From positions 2,501,800-2,565,799 of the forward strand of contig OY282441.1 in the NCBI GenBank assembly GCA_958296105.1: a stretch of DNA of 64,000 bases, in the 5' to 3' direction. Position 1 is the stretch's first letter; every line of letters starts with the position of its first letter. Origin of the DNA: an uncultured Dehalococcoidia bacterium. GTDB taxonomy: Bacteria > Chloroflexota > Dehalococcoidia > Lucifugimonadales > UBA1123. A program made the position numbers and the translations under genes. The notes below the pieces were generated by a model. That model searched no databases. It saw nothing but the letters and a program-made list of their open reading frames with translations, and had not been told where the DNA came from. Below, piece by piece: positions 8,661-17,569 of the stretch.

Positions 8661-9839
8661 ATGAGCGATATGCGGATGCCCTCCGTATATAAGGACGGAT
8701 TCGAGAAAGCCGCCGCGCTCGACCCGGACGTCGCCGCGCGGTACGTCGAGCATACCCTCATCGGCGACCCGCTCGCAGATGAGGCGGTGGAATCGCTGGC
8801 GTCGGCGGATCAGCGGACGGCGCATCGTCTCGTGCAGGCGGGCATGGACAGGGACGCGGCCGCGCTCGCCGACGCCCCCGAGCCGCTGCGCGAGTTCTTC
8901 GCGCGCATCGAGAACCCGCCCGCGTGGTTCGACACGACAGCCATCTACGCCGGATACCGCGCTTTTCACACCTACTCCGACCTCTTCATCCCCGCCTTCT
9001 TCGTCGTCACGCTCCAGAACGCCGCCACTCTCATCAGCAAGGCGTTCTACACGACGGGACGGGTGACGACTGGGCAGGGTCCGCGCCGAATTCAGCAGAA
9101 CACGCGCCACTTCATCGAAATAATGCTGCCGGGCGCGCTCGACCGAGACGGCGAGGGCTGGAAACTGTCCGTGCGCATCCGTCTCGTCCACGCCCAGGTT
9201 AGGCGGCTGGCGCGGACGTCGGGCAAGTGGGACGAAGACGCTTACGGCGTCCCCATCAGCGCGGCGCACTTGGCGCTGGCATCCGCCAACTTCTCGGCGA
9301 CCATGCTCGCGCAGGCGTCCCGTCTCGGCGCGCGCATGGACGCCGACGCCCGCGCCGGATTCATGCAGATATGGCGCTACGCCTCGCTCATAATCGGCAC
9401 GCCGGAGTCGCTGCTGTTCGAGGGCGACGAGGCGATGACCGCGCATCTGCACAAGATAGCCACAATGTGCGAGCCGCCGGCGGGGCATGAATCGTCCGTC
9501 ATCGCCAACACGCTGGTGAAGGCGGTGCCGCTCATCGCCGGCATAGAGAGCGAGCGCAAGCGGCGGAACATGGAGCTGCACGTCTATCGCGTGTCGCGCG
9601 CGCTGCTCGGAGACGAGCTTTCGGACGAGCTCGGCTTCCCCAAACAGCAAACGCGCGGCTTGCTCAGGTGGATTCGGCTTCGGCGGAGATTCGACGCCTT
9701 CTCCCACCGCGTTCTCCATCGCCGCGCCAAAAAATGGCGCGGAAACAACTTCGTCTTCCTGCTCGACGCCTCCAGCATCGAAGACCTCAGCTACCGCCTG
9801 CCCGACCAGCTGGAAGCGGAGAAGCAAACCCCATGGTGA
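8661..9839 (+). CDS. MpaB/rubber-oxygenase (Lcp)-like heme oxygenase family protein
   Basis: 392 residues, mostly helical. The hallmark is the 'SVRIRLVHAQVRR' segment, matching the conserved R...H of the DUF2236 family (fungal MpaB oxygenase, latex-clearing protein), where the His binds heme b. It is preceded by 'YTTGRVTTGQGPRRIQQNTRHFIEIML' and followed by 'GVPISAAHLALASANFS', both usual for this family. Known relatives cleave isoprenoid double bonds with O2. There is no signal peptide, so it would act in the cytosol. The start is placed at MSDMRMPS; a longer in-frame ATG is possible. It overlaps the next gene by ATGGTGA, suggesting translational coupling. Confidence 0.7.
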   Translation: MSDMRMPSVYKDGFEKAAALDPDVAARYVEHTLIGDPLADEAVESLASADQRTAHRLVQAGMDRDAAALADAPEPLREFFARIENPPAWFDTTAIYAGYRAFHTYSDLFIPAFFVVTLQNAATLISKAFYTTGRVTTGQGPRRIQQNTRHFIEIMLPGALDRDGEGWKLSVRIRLVHAQVRRLARTSGKWDEDAYGVPISAAHLALASANFSATMLAQASRLGARMDADARAGFMQIWRYASLIIGTPESLLFEGDEAMTAHLHKIATMCEPPAGHESSVIANTLVKAVPLIAGIESERKRRNMELHVYRVSRALLGDELSDELGFPKQQTRGLLRWIRLRRRFDAFSHRVLHRRAKKWRGNNFVFLLDASSIEDLSYRLPDQLEAEKQTPW

Positions 9840-10876
9840 ACGACGCCTCCCCCATTCCGCCCGTATTCGTCATCAGCACCGGACGCTGCGGCTCGACGAT
9901 GATTTCGGACATGCTGAACCTGCATCCGCGCGTTTTGAGCCTGTCGGAGTTCTTCAGCTTCGTCGGCATGGGGTCGTTCAGACGCCGCCGCCAGACCGGA
10001 GCGCGCATGTGGGAGCTGTGCAGCCGACAGCAGAACCGAACCCGCCTGATGCTGAAGGGCGACTACTCCGAGCTGATCTATCCGTTCGACGACCCCGACT
10101 CGCGCTACACGCGGGATGACGTGCCGCCGATCATGTGCGCCACCCTGCCCCATCTCGCCGAGCGCTCCGAGACGCTGTTCGACGAGCTGGGCCCCGTCAT
10201 GTCATCTCAGCCGCGCCAGCCGCCCGCCGCCCACTTCCGCCACCTGTTCGAATGGTTAAGCCGGCGGTTGGAACGGGACGTCTGGGTAGAGCGCTCCGGC
10301 GGGTCGCTGCTGTTCGCCGCCCGACTGATGCGCGAGTTCCCCGACGCGCGCGTCATACACGTGTACCGAGACGGGCGCGAGACCGCCATTTCGATGAGCC
10401 GCCACTACCTGTTTCGGATGATTCTCGCCACCATGCGCGCGTTTCGCTCGTATGGGGTGAACGTGATGAAGTCCATGTCGCGCGGCAGAATGTGGGACCG
10501 AACCAGCCTGTGGATGGAGCTGTTCACGAGCAAGTTCATGTCGACGGAGCGTCTTCCCTACCACAAGCTGACGCTGGCGGACTTCGGCGCGTTCTGGAGC
10601 GGCATGATAGAGCGCGGCGACCGTCTCTTCGGACAGCTGCCGCCCGATCGCCTGCTAGACGTCCGCTTCGAGGACGCGCAGACGAACCCGGAAGCCGAAT
10701 CTCGGCGCCTCATCCGATTCATAGACCCGCGATTGGAAGATGAGAGCTGGATACACGCCGCGTCCCAAGTCCCGCGCCCGACACCCTCCAAATTCGCCGC
10801 GCTCGGAGACGACGACCAAGCCGCGCTCGCCGAGACATGCCGGCCGGGGATGGAACGTCTCGGCTATCCGACATGA
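9833..10876 (+). CDS. PAPS-dependent sulfotransferase family protein
   Basis: 347 residues. The 5'-phosphosulfate loop is visible as VISTGRCGSTMIS near residues 13-25, and the 3'-phosphate motif as VIHVYRDGRETAISMS. Enzymes of this family transfer a sulfuryl group from PAPS to hydroxyls or amines of small molecules, lipids or sugars. The ATG overlaps the stop of the oxygenase gene. That coupling suggests the sulfotransferase acts on the product, or a relative of the product, made upstream. The acceptor cannot be inferred, and there is no PAPS-synthesis gene in the window. Confidence 0.8.
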   Translation: MVNDASPIPPVFVISTGRCGSTMISDMLNLHPRVLSLSEFFSFVGMGSFRRRRQTGARMWELCSRQQNRTRLMLKGDYSELIYPFDDPDSRYTRDDVPPIMCATLPHLAERSETLFDELGPVMSSQPRQPPAAHFRHLFEWLSRRLERDVWVERSGGSLLFAARLMREFPDARVIHVYRDGRETAISMSRHYLFRMILATMRAFRSYGVNVMKSMSRGRMWDRTSLWMELFTSKFMSTERLPYHKLTLADFGAFWSGMIERGDRLFGQLPPDRLLDVRFEDAQTNPEAESRRLIRFIDPRLEDESWIHAASQVPRPTPSKFAALGDDDQAALAETCRPGMERLGYPT

Positions 10877-10943
10877 CCCGCGCGCGCCCGCGCCGCGAGA
10901 CCCAGCCCGCAGCCGACCAGCCGACCGAAAGGGCGTAACAGCC

Positions 10944-11135
10944 ATGTGCGAACCCAACGCCAACCCCGACGGCGAGCGCCGAAACGAGCGCCCGAACCTG
11001 TCCGACATCTTCTCCAACATGCGAAACAGCGACCTGCCATGGCATCGAACGCTGGCGATGGTCGCGTCGAACAACTGGCGCAAACTAAAGACGCGCCGCA
11101 GCTGCTGCGGCAGCCTCGGCGCCCCCGGCTGCTGA
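10944..11135 (+). CDS. 63-residue protein with conserved-looking Cys-rich tail
   Basis: A small protein that is Asn/Arg-rich at the start (MCEPNANPDGERRNERPN) and ends KTRRSCCGSLGAPGC. The tail, a CC-G-x-x-G-x-P-G-C pattern after a basic stretch, resembles the terminus of other short bacterial proteins and could hold a metal or a disulfide. It lies 67 bases after the sulfotransferase on the same strand. I know of no assigned function. The GC-rich, Arg-rich composition means a chance ORF cannot be excluded, but the tail argues for a real gene. Confidence 0.55.
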   Translation: MCEPNANPDGERRNERPNLSDIFSNMRNSDLPWHRTLAMVASNNWRKLKTRRSCCGSLGAPGC

Positions 11136-11202
11136 CGCCGCTGACCCTCGCCGGCGTGTCCGGCTCCCGCTGGCGCGAGCGGCTGCGATGAAATGCCGCC
11201 GC

Positions 11203-11931
11203 CTAATCATCATCCCCCGAGAAGATGCCGAGCAGGCTGAGGATGACGATGAAGATGTTGAGCGCGTTCAGGTACAGGCCTATGCTGCCCATGACCGCCA
11301 CCTGCGCCGCCGCGCCCTCGTCTCCCGCCATAGCCGCCTGCTGAGCCAGCTCCTTCATCTGCTTGGTCTCCCACACCGTGAGCGCGAGGAACAGCGGCAG
11401 CAGAACGATGTTGATTAGCAGGAACAGCGCGCTCGACTGGATTAGGAACATGTTGATCAGGCTGACTGCCACGATGCCGATGAGACCTATCAGCAGTATC
11501 GGGCCGAGCTTCGATATGTCCCTCTTCGTGGTCATGCCGATGACGCTCATCGCCGCGAACAGCCCGGCGGTCAGTATGAACGCCATGCCGATCTGCTCGC
11601 CCGTGAATCTCGACAGGATTGGAGACAGGAACAGCCCTTCCAGTCCGGTGAAGGCGAGATAGAGCGCCGTCCCCAGCCCGATGCTGCCCCTCCGAACTGC
11701 GGCGTTCGCCGCGATCAGCGTTCCGAAGATCGCCCCGATCATCAGGAGCGTGCCGATCAGCCCGTAGCCGAATATTATGCCGCCCACGCCCAAGACGTCG
11801 CCGACCCAGATAGCTGCGGCGGTGACGACGATTCCGAGCGCGACGAGACCGTACATCCGCGCCATAGCGTCCGTGTATATGGCGTTGGCGCGATCCCTGC
11901 CGAACGGAACGCTGTACTGTTCGGTTGCCAT
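11203..11931 (-). CDS. Bax inhibitor-1/YccA family membrane protein
   Basis: 242 residues with seven hydrophobic segments after a short N-terminus containing 'NAIYTDAMARMYGLVALGIVVTAAA'. It has the family-typical penultimate helices 'IGLYLNALNIFIVILSLLGIF' and an acidic tail SGDDD. Members are pH-sensitive ion (calcium) leak channels or partners of the FtsH protease at the inner membrane. AAGGATG precedes the ATG, and a TAGAAT box at 11974-11979 (minus) may be its -10. It appears to be a single-gene unit between convergent and divergent neighbours. Confidence 0.88.
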   Translation of the reverse strand: MATEQYSVPFGRDRANAIYTDAMARMYGLVALGIVVTAAAIWVGDVLGVGGIIFGYGLIGTLLMIGAIFGTLIAANAAVRRGSIGLGTALYLAFTGLEGLFLSPILSRFTGEQIGMAFILTAGLFAAMSVIGMTTKRDISKLGPILLIGLIGIVAVSLINMFLIQSSALFLLINIVLLPLFLALTVWETKQMKELAQQAAMAGDEGAAAQVAVMGSIGLYLNALNIFIVILSLLGIFSGDDD

Positions 11932-11994
11932 TCTTTACATCCTTCCGGCTTGGCGAAACGTGTAACCCGTTCCATTCTACCCAAGCGCGGCGCG

Positions 11995-14412
11995 TTAGAA
12001 AATGGCTTGCGACTCCTTCAGCCGCTCGACCTCTCTCGGCTCGCGCCCCAGAAGTCCGCTGAACACGGCGTCGTTATGCTCGCCCAGACGGGGGGCGGTG
12101 TAGTACGCCGGATTCGGAATGTCGCTGAATCTGATCGGAAGCCCCGCCACCTCGCGCCGCCCCACTTCGGAGTGATCCATCTCGACTATGATGCCGCGCT
12201 CGCGGAAATGCTCGTCGCCCATCAGCGACACGACATCCATCACCGGCCCCGCGCCGATGCCGTTCGCCTGAAGCAGGCGCGCCACGTCCACGGGCGAGCG
12301 CGACGCCGTCCACTCCGACACCGCCTCGTCCAGCGCGTCTTCGTTGAGCTTGCGAGCCTCTAGGCTGGAAAATCTGTCGTCGCTCGCCAGATCGCGCCGC
12401 CCCATGACCTCGCACAGCACTCGCCACTCCTCATCCGAGCCGACCGCTATCGCAGCCCACTGATCTTCACCCTCGCAGCGATAGACGTTGTGCGGCGACA
12501 TGTGAGGGTCTCGGTTGCCGATGCGCTCGGCAACCCGCCCGTTCATCGCGTAGTCCAAGAACGCCTCCGGCATCATGGCGGAGACGACCTCCGCCATGGC
12601 CAGCTCGATCTTCTGTCCCTCGCCCGTCTTGCGCCGATGCCAAAGCGCGCTCAGCGTCGAGTGAACCATCATGGTGCCGACCAGATAGTCGGGCCAGTTG
12701 CCGCCCAGGTTCTGCGGCTGTCCGCCCACGTAGCCCGTGACGGACGGCTGCCCCGCGTATGAGCAGACGTTGGGACCGAAGCCGCTTGACTTGCGCTCCG
12801 GTCCGTACGTCCCCATCGTGGAGCCGCTGATCATCACGAGGTCCGGCCTGACGCGGCGCAGATCATCGTAGCCGAGTCCGTTCCGATCCAGAACGCCGGT
12901 CGAGAAGTTCTCCATCACCACGTCGCTCACCGCCGCAAGCTCCTTGACCAGAGACTGCGCCTCCGGATCGCGGATGTTCAGCGTCACGCCCAGCTTGCTG
13001 TGGTTCAGACAGTTCCAGATGGCGGAGCGGTTGACCCCTTGCACGCCGTCCGCCGCGCCGGACAGCCCTGAGCGCCCCGGCTCCAGCCGAGTGTTCGACT
13101 CGATTCTGATGACCTCCGCGCCCAGCGCGCCCAGCCATCCCCCCGCGTATGGAACGGAGAGTATCCAGCCGAAATCCAAGATTCGGACGCCCGCGAGCGG
13201 CCTGTTGCGCGGACGGTCGTCACGTACAGGTTCGCGCGGCTCGCGTATCGCAGGGCGCTCGATGCGGACGTCCGCGTTGTGCTGTCCTAGCGCAGGGGCA
13301 GGGCTTCTGAGCGTCCAGGGTGTGGCGGAGAGGCGAATCGGCGCGCCGGGCTGAGTCAGCCTGCCCACGACGGGATGATCTTGTTCTGCGAAGAAGCCGC
13401 GCTCGCGGTAGTGAGCGGAAGCCATCACCTCGTCCACCGTCTGCACCGGGAAGCAGGGTATCCCCGCGCCCTGAAGCGTGCGGTACAGCTCCGCCCTGCT
13501 CAGGCCTTTCGCCCACTCCGCCACGCCCGCCTCGATCTCCGCTAGGCCCGCCCGCCTGCCGGAGAGAGTGTCGTATTCCTCACTCCGCGCCCATTCGGGA
13601 TCGCCCATGATCTGCCTGAGCGTTGTCCACCAGTGATCGAGAAGGAAGGTCATGGATGCGTAGCCGTCCGCGCACTTCCATATCCACGGAAAGAACATCT
13701 TCTCCCTGCTCTGCGGCAGCTGCGAGATGTCGTATGAGTACATGGCGAAGTTGCCGCGAATGTGAGACGACACAGCATCCATCGCAGAGACGTCGATCTC
13801 CTGACCGACTCCGTAGGATTCTCTGTGGTGGAGGGCGCACATGGCGGCGGCGGCGGCGACCCAGCCCGCGAGGTACGTCCCCTGACTGCCGCGCCCGCGC
13901 AGCGGCGCATGGGCTTCGGGGTCGGTGACGAACATGGCGGGCGTCTCCCAGCCCATGCCGCCCATGTGCCACGCGATCAGCTCGCCGCCCTTCCAGTCGC
14001 GGTATGGGCCCACGATGCCGAACGGAGTCACGTACACGCGGATCAGCCGCGAGCCAAGCCGCGCAATGGCGGCGGAGTCTATACCGAGCCGAGCCGCCTG
14101 TTCGGGCTGCACGTCGGTTATGAAGACGTCCGCGTTCGCCACGAGACCGCGCATCCGCCGCCTGTCGGATTCGTCTAGCAGGTCGAGCGTCGCTCCGCGC
14201 TTGTTGGCGTTCAGATACAGGAATACGCCGCTCGATTCGGCGTCCGCGCGGTCGTTCGGAAAAGGCCCGAGCCGTCTGGCGGGTTCGCCCTCTGGCGGCT
14301 CTATCTTCAGCACGTCCGCGCCCATATCGGCGAATGCCTTGCCGCACGTCGCCCCCGCGCCGCCGATGCTGTACTCGACTATTTTGAGATCTGACAGCGC
14401 GCCTGCGGACAC
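11995..14412 (-). CDS. Fused tandem CaiB/BaiF CoA-transferase (inactive-like + active-like domains)
   Basis: 805 residues made of two complete class III CoA-transferase domains (about 1-385 and 410-800) joined by a short Arg/Pro-rich linker. The N-domain has GADVLKIEPPEG, NANKRGATLDL and VTPFGIVGPYRDW. At the position of the catalytic Asp it has Thr (T179 in QGTYLAG). The C-domain has GAEVIRIES and keeps the Asp (D575 in NWPDYLVG). Family enzymes are dimers with composite active sites, so this chain could mimic a heterodimer. The domain order and residues match the two separate genes at 33805 and 35015 and the fused gene at 49785. The acid substrate is unknown. The downstream gene on this strand is the Bax inhibitor-1 homologue. 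Confidence 0.85.
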   Translation of the reverse strand: MSAGALSDLKIVEYSIGGAGATCGKAFADMGADVLKIEPPEGEPARRLGPFPNDRADAESSGVFLYLNANKRGATLDLLDESDRRRMRGLVANADVFITDVQPEQAARLGIDSAAIARLGSRLIRVYVTPFGIVGPYRDWKGGELIAWHMGGMGWETPAMFVTDPEAHAPLRGRGSQGTYLAGWVAAAAAMCALHHRESYGVGQEIDVSAMDAVSSHIRGNFAMYSYDISQLPQSREKMFFPWIWKCADGYASMTFLLDHWWTTLRQIMGDPEWARSEEYDTLSGRRAGLAEIEAGVAEWAKGLSRAELYRTLQGAGIPCFPVQTVDEVMASAHYRERGFFAEQDHPVVGRLTQPGAPIRLSATPWTLRSPAPALGQHNADVRIERPAIREPREPVRDDRPRNRPLAGVRILDFGWILSVPYAGGWLGALGAEVIRIESNTRLEPGRSGLSGAADGVQGVNRSAIWNCLNHSKLGVTLNIRDPEAQSLVKELAAVSDVVMENFSTGVLDRNGLGYDDLRRVRPDLVMISGSTMGTYGPERKSSGFGPNVCSYAGQPSVTGYVGGQPQNLGGNWPDYLVGTMMVHSTLSALWHRRKTGEGQKIELAMAEVVSAMMPEAFLDYAMNGRVAERIGNRDPHMSPHNVYRCEGEDQWAAIAVGSDEEWRVLCEVMGRRDLASDDRFSSLEARKLNEDALDEAVSEWTASRSPVDVARLLQANGIGAGPVMDVVSLMGDEHFRERGIIVEMDHSEVGRREVAGLPIRFSDIPNPAYYTAPRLGEHNDAVFSGLLGREPREVERLKESQAIF

Positions 14413-14447
14413 TCTCGGTTCACCCTTCGCCCCAGCGCTAGGCTGGG

Positions 14448-14978
14448 CTATCGGCCTGATTCCCAGAATCGGGAGAACGCCAGCGCTCTCGGACAGTGGC
14501 CGTAGGACTCCGCAACTCTGACGATGATGCCTTGCAAGATGGTCGCGTTCTCGTCCGGATCGAACACCTGAAGCTCGATCTGAAGATCGTCGAGCGCGGC
14601 GCGGTCCACTATCTCGACAGAGCCGTTCACGCGCACCGTCTCGCGCACTCCGGGAATGAAGAAGATCAGCGCGACCTGCGGGTTCTGCTCCATGTTCAGG
14701 TAGGACTGGAACAGCCTGTTGCCCGCCACGTCTGGAATGAGAAGCCTGCGCTCGTCGAGAACCTTCACCCAGCCGGGCTTGCCGCCTTTGGGGGAGGCGT
14801 CACACGCGCCATCCGAGCCGCTGGTTGCCATGACCAAGAGCGGCGACTGAGCGATGAAGTCCCGAACCTTGTCCTGCATGAGGCCCTGAATCTTTGTCGC
14901 CGGGCGCTCCTTTGGAAACCCGAACTGTCGTGTGAACCGATTGTCGAACCGCGTTTCGATGTCGACGACTTGCACCAT
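14448..14978 (-). CDS. Pyridoxamine 5'-phosphate oxidase-fold (FMN/F420-binding) protein
   Basis: 176 residues with the split-barrel opening 'VRDFIAQSPLLVMATSGSDGACDASPKGG', the core LLIPDVAGNRLFQSYLNMEQNPQVALIFFIPG, and a closing strand 'RVNGSVEIVD'. This MSMEG_1061-like branch of the PNPOx superfamily binds FMN or F420 and is generally assigned to redox chemistry rather than vitamin B6 synthesis. It sits 35 bases upstream of the fused CoA-transferase on the same strand, so the two may be co-transcribed. Confidence 0.8.
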   Translation of the reverse strand: MVQVVDIETRFDNRFTRQFGFPKERPATKIQGLMQDKVRDFIAQSPLLVMATSGSDGACDASPKGGKPGWVKVLDERRLLIPDVAGNRLFQSYLNMEQNPQVALIFFIPGVRETVRVNGSVEIVDRAALDDLQIELQVFDPDENATILQGIIVRVAESYGHCPRALAFSRFWESGR

Positions 14979-15122
14979 GATACACTCTCCCGAGAGTCGC
15001 GTGGGGCGAATTGTACGTCAACTGTCCAACGGTGGCTAGTGCCTCCGCGATTTTGTCTCGGACGTGTATTCCGTGTCGAGTATGCGACCGTCACGGCTCT
15101 CGATGGGCGCGCCCTCCCTCCT

Positions 15123-15219
15123 GAGAACGGCTGTATCGGATTGCAGCCAACAGGTACGCGCCCCCTGCGGCGCGGCAGATGCGCGCATCCCTACCGAGAA
15201 CGGCTGTATCGGATTGCAG
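15123..15219. repeat. 24-bp direct repeat duplicating the end of the MFS gene
   Basis: GAGAACGGCTGTATCGGATT followed by GCAG occurs at 15123-15146 and again at 15196-15219. The second copy is inside the last codons (AIRYSRS) of the MFS gene that stops at 15191. The first copy is non-coding. Confidence 0.8.
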
Positions 15220-16627
15220 CGATAGAAAGCGCGAGCGCTCCCACCCCTACGGCGGCGGCTATGCGGTAGGTGTCCTGAAAGGCTAGGATGAACGCGTCGT
15301 CCTCGCTGGCGGTGAGCGCCCGCGCGCTCTCACGCGCCGACATCGCCGCGCCCATGATCGCCACGCTGAACACCGTCCCCAGCCCGCGCGCCAGCCCCAT
15401 GACTCCGCCCCCCATGCCCAGCCTGTCGCTCGGCGCGGACCCCATCACCAAGTTGGCGTTCGATGACTGGAACAGCCCCGCGCCCGCCCCCACCGCCAGC
15501 AGGCAGAGCGCGACCGTCCCCACCGATGCCCCGCCGTCCAGCCGAGACATGAAAGCCAGCGCGAGGATGGACACCGCCAGCGCCGCCGTCATGGTATAGG
15601 CGGGACGCGCGAGGTCGGACAGCCAGCCGCCGAGCGGCGACGCCAGCGCGGTGGCGAGCGTCATCGTCAGCAGCAGCGCCCCCCACACGCTCGCGCTCGC
15701 GCCCAGCGCGTCCACCACGAAGAACGGCAGCACGAACCAGTTGACGAACGTGGCGATGAACGCCAGCATGGACGCCGCGAGCGCGAGCGTGAGCGTCCTG
15801 TTCCGCAGCATCGACACGTCCAGCAGCGGACGCTTGGCGCGACGCTCGAAGAGCGCGAACGACCAGAATCCGCAGATGGATACGACGCCCAGAGCCGGCA
15901 CGTATGGCTCCGTCCACCCGTTCCTGCCGCCCAGAGACAGGAGCAGGATCAGCGCGCCGATGGCCACGAGTTGCGCCAGCGCGCCGCGAAGGTCGAAGCC
16001 TCCGCCCCGACCCGAATCGCCCGGCACGCGCAGGAACGCCATCGAGAAGACGATGGCAGCAATGCACAGCGGCGCGCGAGCGAGGAAGATCGCGCGCCAT
16101 CCGAAGGCATCCACCAGAACCCCGCCGCCGAGCGAGCCTGTGATCATGCCGAGCGTGCCGAGCGCCGCCATGATGCCCAGCGCGCGCCCGCGAAAGTCGG
16201 GCGGGAACAGGCGCGTCGCCAGCGCCGGGGCGAGCGCGATCAGCAAGCCGTTGCCCACCGCCTGGAACACGCGAAGCCCGAATACGAGCGCCAAGCTGTC
16301 CGCGAAGCCGATGGCTGTGACTGCGACCGTGTACGCCGCCAGGCCTGCGATGAACATTCGCTTCAGCCCGAGCGCGTCCGCAGCTCCGCCCAGACCGAGC
16401 TGCATCGCCGTGCTGCCGCCCACGTAGAAGATGATTATCCACTGGATCGTAACGGCGTCCGTGCCGAAGCTCTCCGTGATATCCGGCAGAGCCACGTTGA
16501 CCGTGATGTCGAGCGAGGTCAGGAACATGCCCGACGCCGCGGCTGTCAGCCCAAGCCAGCGCGCTCTGCCCGATATCGAATGTCGCTCCAAGCCCATCGT
16601 GGCGAGATTATCGCTGATGTCCGCCAT
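15191..16627 (-). CDS. MFS transporter, DHA2 (EmrB/QacA-like) 14-TM family
   Basis: 478 residues with about fourteen hydrophobic segments. The family-typical first helix region is 'LTAAASGMFLTSLDITVNVALPDI', with D in helix 1, followed by 'IQWIIIFYVGGSTAMQLGLGG'. The motif C-like stretch 'GLGMITGSLGGG' region in helix 5 marks drug/H+ antiporters. It probably exports hydrophobic or toxic compounds by proton antiport in the cytoplasmic membrane. No regulator gene is adjacent. The gene end is partly duplicated downstream. Confidence 0.85.
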   Translation of the reverse strand: MADISDNLATMGLERHSISGRARWLGLTAAASGMFLTSLDITVNVALPDITESFGTDAVTIQWIIIFYVGGSTAMQLGLGGAADALGLKRMFIAGLAAYTVAVTAIGFADSLALVFGLRVFQAVGNGLLIALAPALATRLFPPDFRGRALGIMAALGTLGMITGSLGGGVLVDAFGWRAIFLARAPLCIAAIVFSMAFLRVPGDSGRGGGFDLRGALAQLVAIGALILLLSLGGRNGWTEPYVPALGVVSICGFWSFALFERRAKRPLLDVSMLRNRTLTLALAASMLAFIATFVNWFVLPFFVVDALGASASVWGALLLTMTLATALASPLGGWLSDLARPAYTMTAALAVSILALAFMSRLDGGASVGTVALCLLAVGAGAGLFQSSNANLVMGSAPSDRLGMGGGVMGLARGLGTVFSVAIMGAAMSARESARALTASEDDAFILAFQDTYRIAAAVGVGALALSIAAIRYSRSR

Positions 16628-16782
16628 TCACACAAAGGGCTGTCGAGAGACTGCGAAGGCGCGGCTTTCGACAATCGGCGGGTGAGACCCGCCCTCGAAC
16701 CGCCCATTTGACGCCGCGCAAGCGGGTATGTGAACCTTTACTAATCGAACGTCTAATTTGGCAAGTAGTCTGTCGCTTCATG

Positions 16783-16791
16783 TGATATAGT
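16783..16791 (+). promoter_or_regulatory. Extended -10 promoter upstream of the six-TM gene
   Basis: TGA-TATAGT at 16783-16791 lies about 130 bases before the ATG at 16920. No clear -35 hexamer at 17 bases. Confidence 0.4.
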
Positions 16792-16919
16792 GGGATATGA
16801 TGCGCGGCTGGGAATGCCGATCGGCTTCCCGCTTCGCTGGTGTGAGCGGGCGGCGATTCTAGGCAGCGCGTCCACACCGATCTTTAGCGGAAACTTACAG
16901 ACACCAAGAGGAGTTTTGC

Positions 16920-17477
16920 ATGGAAGGCATAGCGCTCATTCTCATTGGCACGGCAATTTTCTCCCATTCCTGGCATCTGCTGGGATTGTACGCGGACGCC
17001 AGAACCGTCGGCGTCATAATGGCGTCTTTGGCGCTGGCGCTGCTGGTGTCTATGTTTACGTTCCAGCCGCAGTTCTTGGGAAGCGTGAGCAGCGGCGCGA
17101 TAGTTCGGGCAGGCGAAACCACCGTTCTGAGCGCACTCATCATCACCTGGGCGGTGTACGCCGCCGCAGTCGCCGCCAACTGCCTGTGGGACATGGAAGA
17201 CCGCGCGATCGGCTTCTACAGCGTCTTGCTGGCAGTCGCCAGCCTCGTGATGTTGTTCTTCTTCCTGCAAATATGGGCGCTCGACAACGACGCGGTCGCC
17301 GTGCTGCTGCTGGCGATAGCTTCCGCCCTACTGGCAATCGTCAGCGGGCTGCTGTTCTTCACGCTGGCGTTCCAGTTCCCGGTGATGCGCTTGGTGTCCG
17401 GGTGGGCATTGCTCATTCAGTCCATAGTCGTGGTCGGGTTCGGCATGACGATGATCACCACCACGATCACCGCCTAG
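16920..17477 (+). CDS. Six-helix membrane protein, possibly AmiS/UreI-like
   Basis: 185 residues that are almost entirely hydrophobic, with six predicted transmembrane helices and very short loops. Its length and helix count, and the spacing of 'ADARTVGVIM', 'WDMEDRAIGFYSVLLAVAS' and the C-terminal 'GWALLIQSIVVV', loosely resemble AmiS/UreI acid-activated urea or amide channels. The match is weak and based on eye alignment only. AGGAG precedes the ATG. It lies upstream of PrkA on the same strand. No urease or amidase gene is in the window. Confidence 0.6.
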   Translation: MEGIALILIGTAIFSHSWHLLGLYADARTVGVIMASLALALLVSMFTFQPQFLGSVSSGAIVRAGETTVLSALIITWAVYAAAVAANCLWDMEDRAIGFYSVLLAVASLVMLFFFLQIWALDNDAVAVLLLAIASALLAIVSGLLFFTLAFQFPVMRLVSGWALLIQSIVVVGFGMTMITTTITA

Positions 17478-17569
17478 CCAGCTCGCCGATTCACCGTCTC
17501 ACTAGCAGGCTGCCGGCCGGCCTTGCTCTGCCGGCAGCCAACCGCGCCAACACTCAGAGGTCCGAACTG

